DNA of 40,273 bases from Phallusia fumigata (taxonomy: Eukaryota > Chordata > Ascidiacea > Phlebobranchia > Ascidiidae): assembly GCA_008931825.1 (NCBI GenBank), contig QXVZ01018723.1:1-40273 (forward strand). Direction: 5' to 3'. This document shows positions 23,601 to 33,900 of this stretch, piece by piece (positions within the stretch are counted from its first letter, which is position 1; each line of letters opens with the position of its first letter). A model generated the notes under the pieces. It was given only the letters and a program-made list of their open reading frames with translations. It did not search any database and was not told the origin of the DNA. Position numbers and translations under genes: made by a program.

Positions 23601-26558
23601 TTTAATGAAGAAAAATTGATGTCATTTTTTTGTAGTTTTAGTTGAGTTCATGCAAAAAGTTTGCTTGCCTTTACCTCCAGATCTGTCAGCATCTGGTATA
23701 GTTGTTTTGCACCGATAAAGTAAATTTGGCCCTTTTTCGTCGGAACTGTCATTGCAGTCGGTGTAGTCTAAACAAGCAGTCGTTTTTATGTATGTTTTCA
23801 GGTTGACAGAAAAAGAAAACGCTTGACGTACTGTCAAATCGCATGTATTTGGGCAAATACTGGGAACCATCAGAGCAGTTGAACATCTGGTCGTAGTCGA
23901 AAATGCAATTCTGCTCGTCTTCGTTATTTGGACAGTCAAACTTTTGATCGCAAACTTGTGACTGGTTTACGCAAACAGCTGATTGATTAAGCTGATGGTC
24001 ACACATCACCTGACCTACCTTACATGGACCGCAATCCTGATTCACTAAATGTAAAACATAAAAAAAGTATTGGTACGTAATTGAAGTGTTTTGTATGCTA
24101 AAAAGTTATTTCTGACTTATACCTTGGCAAATTTTCTCGCATATTGCGGGTCTGTGGTTGGTGCAGAGACATTCGTCGGTGAGGTCTTTGCAATGGAAAG
24201 TATTGTCGCAGAGTTGTTTCGTGGGAATAACCAGGGTGTCGTCCAAGCATCGAAAGCATTTGTCGCTTAACACAGCTGTTTGAAAAGTGAATAGGCGTAA
24301 GTTCACAAGACTATTGATTTTTAAACAAATCAATGCAGAGTTAATTAAATGAGTCTTCGTATTTTTCGGTTTAATACCACGACCACCATAGCATAATCTT
24401 CATCAAATTATTGTAGTTTGCGCCTGTATGCGGCCTGGCCAAAATATAAACTTGAATGTGTTGTTGTCCTTATTTTTACTAGCTCCCAGAGCTAAACCAA
24501 GGGTACCCGTATACCACTATTAGGGGTACTTTTGCGCAATGCAGCGTCTATGTACATTTTTCGACTGCCAAACGCGTATTTAACATAAAAGATTAGGTAT
24601 CAGGAACGATATCTTTGCCAGAGGGTGCAAGGATGGTTTGTTTTTTGGACATGACACAAACTTTCCGGAAATTACCGAAGGGCATACATGAACTGGTTGG
24701 TAATTTCATAGGGGGACCGACTAAATAGGTATAGAATCACTGTGTTAGAAGATATTCGATTGTTTTTTGACAGAAGAACTCAATGTAGTCATTATTGTCA
24801 AACTTCCTAACATGCATGGATTTCTTTCCATAAGATCCAATTAATTTAACAACTGACCTGAACCTAAATCAGCATCGCAAAAACATTCGTCAGTGCTGTC
24901 GTCACAGTCAGCTATTCCATCGCATCGGTGTATGGTCGGCAGCATGCAGTAACTCGTCAACCTCGTCTTTGTCACCGCACATTGAAATCCAGGAACGTCT
25001 GGCCTTTTTGATAAAATTAAGGTTTCAAACACGAACAAACCGATTACTTGTGCAACTTCATTATTGACATTTAAACTGGCACGATCAAACTTTAGGCCAC
25101 GCCCTTCAGGATTGCACTTGGAAATGATTACATTTGTGTCGATGTAACAGCAAGTTAATGCGCACTTAGGAACATGTTTGAAGCGAGGAAAAACCAGACT
25201 TGGATGAAGCACTGCCAGAAAGTGGAAACGGAATAATCTGTTTCCACAAAATGCGGTTGGAAATTTAATTAACTCTCAGCAAAGGGTAAATCCGATTAAA
25301 TTTCATGAGCCAAATAACAACAACATGTTATTTACCCGTATTTCCATTCGTCCGATTCGTCCAAGCAATCGACCAAATTATCGCAAAATTGCACCCGAAA
25401 GCGATACATGTTCATCGGAACTGCCGTCACGCAGTTAAACGTGTGCGGGCAATTTTTTTCATCACTCCCTGAAGGGAAAAATCCGGAAAAGAAGTTTATT
25501 ACCCGCAAAGCAGCCACATAAAGCGCCACACCCGGATATAAATTATAGCGTACATATCGTAGCAGGTAAACGAAATGTGCAATCCTTGCTAGAACTATCG
25601 ATTAGTTCCGTTAAGTAACCGCGTGGTAAAAGCGGTCGATGTTGGACCTAAAAATTTAATGAAATCAAAAATCCAGAAGAAAAAATTCGCTTTTATTCCA
25701 AATTTTGAAATGCAAATCAGAGGTGGTCTACTACAAAGCTTAATCCGCCGGGTAAAGACTTTGTGTGTAAAGCAGTAGGCAATTTACAAGCGCACGTTAA
25801 ATCCTCATAATTAACCTAATAGACTATTAGCACTTTTTTGGCACATATACAGTTATTGCATCTCATTTTTGACAAACGTCCGTTACCAAATATAAGTTCC
25901 CACCGAAATAGCAATCCAGTTCGTTGTCGCACATGTACTCTGCTGGTAAATAACAGAAAGTTTTGACTCCCCTCGCCATTCTTGCACATTTTGTCCCCGG
26001 CAAGTTTTGGTGAAGCTGTGGGTCATATCTGATTTCGTCGCTTCCATCCCTTCAAGCATTACATAGTTGCTCTCTTACTCACTTACCCTGTTTTTTACAC
26101 CATAAACGAGTTTGGAAATCGTCAAAAGGTCAAGAGTATAGAGAAGAAGTGGACCCTGCTTATTTTTGTAATCTTTTGTTTCATAAACACTGACGTTCGT
26201 AATGATACGGTTTCTAAAGCAAATTAATTTTTAAATTAAGCCATCGGAACGGGAAAACCTCATAACGCACTATACAAGGTCAGGCGAAAATAAATCTAAT
26301 TTTTGGATGATGGACTTTTATGTTTTTTCTCAAAACAGTGCTTATCGATATGTTTTTTTACCTTCACATAAAGAGAAACTCACCTACAATCGTTATATCC
26401 GTCGCAGAAATTTAGGCGATCGATAAAACCAGTCTTATCTTTACAAGCAAACGATAAGAAAAAGGAATCGTTCGTTGTTTGACTGAAACGTGGTTCAACT
26501 GTGATAGCTCTCCTATTAGCGATATGAATTGTAGATGAGCTGAAATTCGAGACATCAC
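20662..26558 (-). CDS. LDLa-repeat rhodopsin-type receptor A, incomplete and possibly disrupted
   Basis: Paralogue of the receptor at 30994-39817; a cell-surface GPCR with an ectodomain of LDL-receptor class A modules. Exons in transcript order: 26558-26384, 26049-25904, 25468-25336, 25003-24858, 24275-24123, 24044-23832, 23767-23675, 23599-23452, 23150-23040, 22973-22805, 22735-22609 (TM1), 22538-22396 (TM1-2, NLSDLLLG), 22106-21925 (TM3), 21862-21734 (TM4), 21321-21103 (ECL2-TM5), 20804-20662 (TM6, FCCWVPICVMSF). About 810 codons, all in phase. Three oddities: the TM4/TM5 junction makes TGA (TG at 21735-21734 plus A at 21321) where the paralogue has TGC; no TM7 exon is visible; and no signal-peptide exon fits the phase of the first exon. 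The rest is intact, so this is a recent pseudogene, an assembly casualty or a gene using an alternative donor three bases upstream. Confidence 0.85.
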
Positions 26559-26890
26559 CTGCAGGCATAAAAAGTACATGTGTGGTAGCCGTGATGACCA
26601 TGCGTGTTTTTCATTGATGAGAATGTTAATCTCATATTTCGACTTACTGAGGCCGGAGAAATAAGAGTTGTAGTTGCTTGTTCATCTGAGTTAAAGCTGC
26701 CGATTCGATTAACGTTTTGCGCAGCTGTAATAGTCTGACAAATTTTTGTCCATTGTGTCCTTACACCACAAAATTACTGATTTTTTTATTGCGATGAGCC
26801 ACTATGGGCAGGTATAACAACACCCCAAACCCTGTCTATGATTGGTCCAATTACAATTAATAGGAGAACTGAGTGTAAACAAAAAAGGCC

Positions 26891-26897
26891 TATATAT
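26891..26897. promoter_or_regulatory. TATA-like element between divergent genes
   Basis: TATATAT within CCTATATATCC lies between the 5' part of receptor A (minus) and the small secreted-protein candidate (plus, ATG at 27019). It reads as a TATA box on either strand. Position is plausible for both transcripts; no experimental support. Confidence 0.35.
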
Positions 26898-27018
26898 CCA
26901 ATACACTTTTTATTGATTAGAAGTGAGTTGAAATGTTTAAACCATTTTGTTCTAAAAACGCTTCCAATTGACGCACGCACACTTAACAGAAACCACAGAA
27001 CAGAAGGTCACACGCGTA

Positions 27019-27729
27019 ATGACGGTCTTTCTCAACTTTTGTACAACTGTATGTATACAGACTATTGACTTGTATAACACTTATTTATCGAGTACAACTG
27101 GAACAAAATTAGTACGACAATCAAGTACAATAATATTAACACACCTGAAACAAACGTGCTTACAACCAGAATGTTCATCATCAAGGACCAGTAGCAAACC
27201 ATGCCAGCAGAAACTCGAATTTCCATCAAATCAAATCAGTTCATGGGCGGTAATTATGTTATATTTAGCAGGCCTCCTACAAACAGACTCTGATTCAACA
27301 CAAACCGTTAGACCTTGTCCGGCTTGCTACAATAGACTGACTGAATTGCCTGTTTACAGCCATTCGCCTCAAGGCCAACTGGCTTTAGCAGTGCGCGTGA
27401 TCCATCAAAGTTTGTCGGAACTTTGTCCTTTCGAAACGAAATTAGTGCATGATTTAGCGGATGACCGAGGTATGTCATTGGGTTTTGTGAAATAACTTCC
27501 CATTTGTTGATTCGATAATATATCCCAATTACCGTCACCCGTTAACATCAGGCCAGGCAGTAGGTCGCAAAGCATTCGAATGTTAAGACAGCTTTCAACT
27601 GTCGATTATTGGTCCAATGACGTTTATGACAACCTCGGATCTCACATATTTTTGACATCACAGACGGGTGAGATCAAGTGTCGCCACTACTTTTTTAAAC
27701 TTACAAAGAGGGTTCAAAAAATGCTCTAA
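27019..27729 (+). CDS. Possible small secreted Cys-containing protein, three exons
   Basis: Unrecognised. Exons 27019-27052, 27272-27469 and 27557-27729 join in frame (134 aa plus stop) with GT-AG borders. The first exon plus the start of the second gives a signal-peptide-like leader (MTVFLNFCTTVCLL). The mature part has four Cys (in CPAC, LCPF and KCRHY contexts) and several stretches that could form amphipathic helices. Size and composition resemble a secreted signalling protein, but no known cytokine or hormone pattern is met; insulin/relaxin peptides, for example, need six Cys. A TATA-like element lies at 26891. The first donor (GTATAC) is weaker than an overlapping GTATGT that would break the frame, and the last acceptor is the second of two nearby AGs. 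The second-exon frame is open for much longer upstream, so the 5' end is uncertain. Confidence 0.35.
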
Positions 27730-28637
27730 ATTAGTAGTTTGGGTGCATCAAGACATAAAACGTTCTTATAATGCACAAATGTTGTGAAAAAGCTTTTTGC
27801 TAAACTGAAAACGAAGCCGAATATTTATAGCAGCAAAAAGAAAAAATCCTAAACATGCAATAGAACTATTTGGAGATTTATCCAAAAACAAGTGATTAAG
27901 TTTAGTACCGCAAAAGACTTATAAACAGCAAGGCTAGGTTTTTCACTTTCACCAGGCAAACTTTTAAAAACGAAAGTGCTAAAAATAGGTGTTGTTAGTC
28001 ATGTGTCTATGTCCGGCGAGTACAAAAGGTTTATACCTCCAGGTCCCCGTGAGACATGCGTAAACTTTTGGAGACTGAAATAGATCTGTACTATTGCGAA
28101 ACAACATAATGACTGGGTTGTTTGTGTGATGACTCACAATGGCAGCTACTGAACACAATTTCCATCAAAACAAACAAATACTTAATTAATTCCAAATTCT
28201 ACGATCTTAAGTTAAATTGTTTGTTTGTTTTCTTGACAAGACGGTTTCAATATTCGGTGTTGGCTTGTACAAATCACATCGATAGTTTATGCAATTTAGG
28301 GATGAAATATTCAGTTTTACTCTCTTGATCTTGGTTTAATACCTGACCAGATAGTTTCAGTTTTTCCAACTTTAGGAACAAAACGCTAGCGTAACAAAAT
28401 TCGAACAATAAAGTAGTTTAAGGCGAAGTGATTCCCTGAACCTGTTTACCTGGCAGGCTTCATCTGAAAGGAATTTACGTGTTGTAATATACTGGAATAT
28501 GGGAGTTTTATTAACAATATACACACATGTTTACAAGCAACAAATTGTCAACTTACGCAAAGGTAATTTTTTATTATCAATGATTTTAACATTTTTCTAA
28601 ATACGAAATCTAGATAAAAAAACAACGAAAGACAAAT
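27730..28637. other. No gene seen
   Basis: AT-rich sequence. A minus-strand AATAAA (TTTATT at 28570-28575) could serve the coding-like segment ending at 28638. The plus-strand ORF 28122-28328 has no support. Confidence 0.45.
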
Positions 28638-29046
28638 TTAAGTGTCTTTGATCACCACGGGTCGCCAGATACAGCAAAAGCACTTGGTATAGCACACAGG
28701 TGTTCCATAAGGGCCTACATAAATGTGTTTATTATCCCACATCCGGTACGTGTTTTTCTTGTCACAACTGCTGCTTGCAAAATGCGATGGCCGATTTTTA
28801 TACAAAACAAAACCTGCTGCACCCAGCGGGTCTACAGTTTTCTCAAACACAACAACATTTGGTGTCAATGTAAGTTAAAGAGGTAATGAGAATTGATCTT
28901 GAAGCGTTTGCAGCGATGTTGACATGAGGAAAACAGCTCGTTACGTCAGCGGGGCAGGAAATATCAAAAACGTCAAAGACTTCCTTGATCATGCTAATGG
29001 ACGTCAATCGAATCAGCCTGGGTTCAGGTGATGTTGTTCCCAGCAT
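28638..29046 (-). CDS. Unrecognised coding-like segment with a +1 frameshift
   Basis: Function unknown. From the ATG at 29046 a frame runs to 28843 (contains VFDVFDISCPADV and NASRSILITSL). A second frame, one base shifted, continues from about 28870 to a stop at 28638 (contains VVVFEKTVDPLG and ends CCIWRPVVIKDT). No GT-AG pair separates them, so the break is a frameshift or sequencing error rather than an intron. A minus-strand AATAAA follows 63 bp after the stop. Alternating hydrophobic residues suggest beta strands, perhaps an extracellular domain. Upstream exons are not identified. Confidence 0.28.
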
Positions 29047-29297
29047 CGCGTTTCCGAGTTATAGTTTGGTGTCTGTCGTCGCTGCGTCAGAACCTCTCGC
29101 CCCTACAAATTTATTGATGTTGGTATGTTAAAAAAGAAATTTTAGAAAACATTCTAGTTTGTTAAAGTCATACAAGGCAAAAAACGATGTCCTCACAGCT
29201 TGTAATGATACTTCTTCGATTACTGTATATATAAAAAAGAATTGGATTCGAAATAAAATGATTTGAAAATAATACGATATTGTAGAATATTAATTTA

Positions 29298-29597
29298 TTA
29301 TGGATGGTGCATCTCTATACCTATTTCGCAAGTGGCCATTGTAAAGCGCATAGAACGACCACAAGTAGCGCACTGACACCCAGAGATAAGAATGAGGTGT
29401 CCGTAAATGCAAGAAAAAGAACAACAAGGATTTAAGTAACTTATAACCGGCTTTTCCTCAAAGTAATCCCTATCAAAAATATGGGAGTTTTTTTTATCGT
29501 ACGTATAAATCTGCCATCTACCGTTTCTTAATGCGTCAAAAGTACAAATCTGTGTGGCGCGTTTGAATACAAAATAAAATACATGTAGGTCAGCCAC
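29298..29597 (-). CDS. Unrecognised terminal-exon candidate
   Basis: Function unknown. An acceptor-like AG (cacacag) near 29553 precedes an open frame ending at 29298, and AATAAA overlaps the stop region (29294-29299). The protein has several Cys pairs (NPCCSFSCIYG, CQCATCG). It shares the tetrapeptide DKKN and a Cys-rich end with the segment at 28638-29046, too weak to claim homology. In the second copy of this region (29941 onward) a 5-bp deletion and a T-run difference break the frame, which argues against strong constraint or points to sequence error. Confidence 0.22.
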   Translation of the reverse strand: MADLHVFYFVFKRATQICTFDALRNGRWQIYTYDKKNSHIFDRDYFEEKPVISYLNPCCSFSCIYGHLILISGCQCATCGRSMRFTMATCEIGIEMHHP

Positions 29598-30517
29598 TTG
29601 TTGCCCTTAAGTGTTGAAAGATGTCCTTCAGGTAAAAAAAATGATACAGTATCACGTATGTCATTTACTTACGAAAGTAGGTTACCTTTACAACGCGAGG
29701 CAAATGATTTATTGCTGTATCAAAACAAATATTTCCTGCGTGACCAACGTTCGATCACTTTCAAAAAAACCAACGCCGTGTCACTTTGAATATTAGTTAA
29801 ACGAACATATTACAGAATATACGGAAGTCACTGTCAGAAGTGCGACGATTGATTACAAACGTGCTTGCAATGTGTCAAGTCAACACCCTAACCATATAAA
29901 AAAAGTAGATGCGTCCCATCCGCTTTAGCTTTAGGGACANAGAACGACCCCAAGTAGCGACACCCAGAGATAAGAATGAGATGTCCGTAAATGCAAGAAA
30001 AAGAACAACAAGGATTTAAGTAACTTATAACCGGCTTTTCCTCAAAGTAATCCCTATAAAAAATATGGGAGTTTTTTTATCGTACGTATAAATCTGCCAT
30101 CTACCGTTTCTTAATGCGTCAAAAGTACAAATCTGTGTGGCGTGTTTGAATAAAAACTAAATACATGTAGCCACTTGTTGCCCTTAAGTGTTGGAAGATG
30201 TCCTTCAGATAAGAAAAAATGATACAGTATCACGTATGTCATTTACTTACGAAAGTAGGTTACCTTGACAACGCGAGGCAAATGATTTATTGCTGTATCA
30301 AAACAAATATTTCCTGCGTGACCAACGTTCGACCACTTTTAAAAAAACCAAAGCCGTGTCACTTTGAATATTAGTTAAACGAACATATTACAGAATATAC
30401 GGAAGTCACTGTCAGAAGTGCGACGATTGATTACAAGCGTGCGTGCAATGTGTCAAGTCAACACCCTAACCATATAAAAAAAGTGGATGCGTCCCATCCG
30501 CTTTAGCTTTAGGGACA
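29352..30517. repeat. 0.58-kb polymorphic duplication across the N at 29940
   Basis: Left copy 29352-29939 and right copy 29941-30517 meet exactly at the N. They differ by scattered substitutions and small indels, including a 5-bp deletion near 29960 and a homopolymer change near 30073. This is expected if two allelic contig ends overlap but were not merged. Confidence 0.85.
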
Positions 30518-30993
30518 CTTTTAACGTGAGCTTAGTTTGCCGTACTATCAGAAACGATTTAAACATGACCATACCCATACTGTGACCACGGATAAACTAA
30601 AACTACAACAAAAAAGAGGCAAAAATTTATTTGGACAGCATCTCAGTTAATATAGCAGTCTTCATTTAATTTATTGTCATAAAATTAGTGGAAAAGTCAA
30701 CGTTCCATTTTTTTTAAACTTAGGACACTGACGGCTTTTTATACCGATGAGTCAGACCATTAGGCCAAGCGCTGCATACAGCAGCGGTAGAAAATCTTGG
30801 TCAATTTTTTGACTAACTATTCGTTACGCTTTCTTTACTTTTTTGACTATTCTTTTCTTTGAAAGCATTTTTATTTTCCTTTCTAATTAAGCAAATGATT
30901 TTACTTCAGAAGAAGCAACAGTCGAAAAATTACCTGAGGTCGAAAGTGTTTTATTTCAAAAAACGTTTAAATAATTTATCCATTCACGATTGT
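30518..30993. other. 3' flank of receptor B
   Basis: A minus-strand AATAAA (TTTATT at 30950-30955) lies about 40 bp after the receptor B stop codon and is the likely polyadenylation signal. No other feature seen. Confidence 0.6.
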
Positions 30994-33900
30994 TCAGTTA
31001 CACTCTAATTTTACTTCACCTTGTGTGCGCCGTATGTTGCTCTTGTCTCCTTCCTTTGTCGTCGACCAAATCCCGCTGACAGTATCACGAATCGGTTGAG
31101 TTTTCTTCCATAGTATGTCGGGTAAATCAGAATACAGAAACGGGTTGGCTGCGCTGTTGATCGGCAGTAGCACAATCGCAGCCGCTGCGTAAGCTTCACT
31201 GGACATGTTAACACCTGCAACAAAGAAATTTTAATAAACTTTATCGCAACCACCTTTTAACGCCAAAACAAACATTGCAATTGATGTGTATGAGGTTATT
31301 TGTAGGCAACACCAGATGACCACAAGTACTTGTTGTCCCACCACTTAAGGCACCAAAGGGAAGCTCTAAATTGTTTTCATCTCGTATTGCACGAATATTT
31401 TAGGGCTTATTGTCATTAAAACATAAGGATTATGCACTGATGATGACAACAGCGATTGTCCAAATGTGTGCATTAAAATGTATTCCAAATATACAAGTTA
31501 TATGGCAGTTATGTTTTTAATCAAGCTTCTGTTCAAGTTTAAAGGTGTACAAGACACATTCATCCGCCTTGCATTGTTCGATGACGCAACTTACCACTGA
31601 CACTAATAAAAGCCATGATGCAGATCGGAATCCAACAGCAGAAATTCGTGATCACTATTCGGGAGATTTTCCGCTGAAGAAAAGTTGACTTGCTGTCACC
31701 CCGACCTGCTTTTTGCGCCTGTTTGGTTGTTTTCCTGTGAAATTCAACCAACGTTTAAGACCGCAAAGTTCATATTCCTACGCCTAATATGAATACCGGT
31801 AGATTGTAATGTAGGCAGCCACCATGTAGATAAATGTGCAAAAGTTGATGATAATAATCATGAGTGAATATCCCCATGCTCGGTCGAGTGATGGAATAGG
31901 AAAGAGACGGGGGAGACAGACACCGTGCGCCGAGTAATAACCAAAATAGAGTTCTGGCACCAGGGTAGGAACAAGCTTTGCAATGGTTTCCGTAATGCTT
32001 GTCCACGTAAGTGCGCTGCAAAATACAAGAAAATGTAAGGAAATGCTAGTTGACAATTTTCGCTAGGAATCGATGGATTTCCTTTTAACCCACAGCACAA
32101 TTTCAAAGCAAACCATATCCACCCACTCACTCACACATTCGATCACGCTTTTTTGAAACTATAGTGCATAAACCACCTTGGCTGGCCAGCCGTAAAATTC
32201 TTATTGGTTTGATCCTGGAAAGAGCGAAGAGTTGTAACAAATTGTTCCACATGAGTTCGCGACGGGGTTTCCAAATACGGGTTGTTCCGGTACCTGTCAA
32301 GCGCGAATTTGGTTATTAGCAGGATTTGTTTACAATTGATACTGAAAGTTTTGTTAACATTTGTTACGATTTTAACTACAGTCGGTTACCAACTGGCTTT
32401 GCGCATTTAAAAATGCAACTCATAACTTCCATTCAATTGCTACATAGCGATAGGTGTTGTGTGGGCCCTGCACTTACCATAGTCCAGATACAAAATAGTC
32501 TCGGCGGTCAAAAGAAAGAGGAACGAATGCCAGAACCATAGCAGCAAACCACGCAGCGATAATAATTACTCCGACCAACCACTTTTTTTTCCCAGCCGAA
32601 AACGGTCTAAAATGTTTATAGTTTTACTGTAAAAAGACAAACAACAGTGATAACATAATTTAAACGTTTATTAAAAGAAATATACTGTCAGGGTTAAAAT
32701 TCCAAAAAAGCATTTAAAATGCGTTTTCGAAGTATGATAAAACTGCTAAAGCCGACGGTTTTTATTATCCTGCTTTTAAATTGCATTTTTTTTTCGGAAA
32801 GCTTTTTCTCTTACCTGTAAACTGCAAACAGTCTGTAGCTGGACATGATAGCGAGGGTAAACACAGAAACCTCGACGCTTATGACAGCCAAGCACCCGAG
32901 AACTGAACATGCCGTACTTCCCCTCCATTGCACGTCACGCTTGCAATAAACGTGGGCGAAAACACTGTTAACGATTCCCAACCCGACCAGATAAAGCTGC
33001 AATTAAAATCAATAAAAATTTAACTCTATAGAGTCTGAACGCAAAACTCGAGTGGGCAAAATTTATTAAAATGAGGAAACTGCACATCTTGTAAGAAAGT
33101 TTAGGACATTTTGATCGTTGCTTTGCCAAATGTAAACAGTAAGAATTAAATTTTTAAAATCTCACTACAAAAAGGAGAATCAGTACAAATAAACTCAAAA
33201 TCTACAATTTTGTTAAACTCGTGATTGATTGCTACTGACCCTTTGTTTTCGCTTTCTTTTCCGCTTTAAGCAATTTTATTGATTACTTTATAACAGTAAT
33301 TAGTGCTACGTACGCAATGCTAATCACGTATCGTATTGTTATTCTTTTTTAGCAACAATTAGTGACTGCAATATACCCCAAGTATGAGATCAGCTAGCGC
33401 TAGGTTGAGCACCAGAATTCTGTTGATAAACCCAACCGACGTCCGACCAATCGATGGTTTAAACATTTCTCTCGTGTTATGAATTATGACAGCTGAGTTT
33501 CCGAATATAGCGCAAAGACCTAAACAGAAGTGACTTTGTATTACAAAATGGCTGCTGTTTCAATATCAATATGATTTCCTACCTATAATCCAGACTATAA
33601 CTTGCAGAACGTATGAGCTGATAAGAAAGCTGTCAGAAGAAAACGGGCTTGTTGAACAGTTCTGGCATTCGTCCTCTCCACCCTGACACTCCTGAATACC
33701 GTTGCACACCTGCCATCGACAACAAGCATAATTTTTTTAATTTTTTTGTCATGTAAAGTTCAACATCTAATTTGTGTATTGTTAGCAAGACAAACTTATT
33801 TGGAACCGAATTCCTGCAAAATATGACAGATATGTTAAACAGTCGCATTTATCATCCTATAGCTCTACAGAACAAAATGGTGTATCCCCGACTGTTCTTC

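Noticed and set aside
26600-26780. Signal-peptide exon for receptor A (ATG followed by NKQLQLLFL, with a GTAAGT donor)
   Set aside because: Its phase does not match the first firm exon at 26558 unless a second acceptor is used, and the hydrophobic stretch is very short.
27308-27538. Minus-strand ORF opposite the secreted-protein candidate
   Set aside because: Shadow of the better phase-consistent plus-strand chain.
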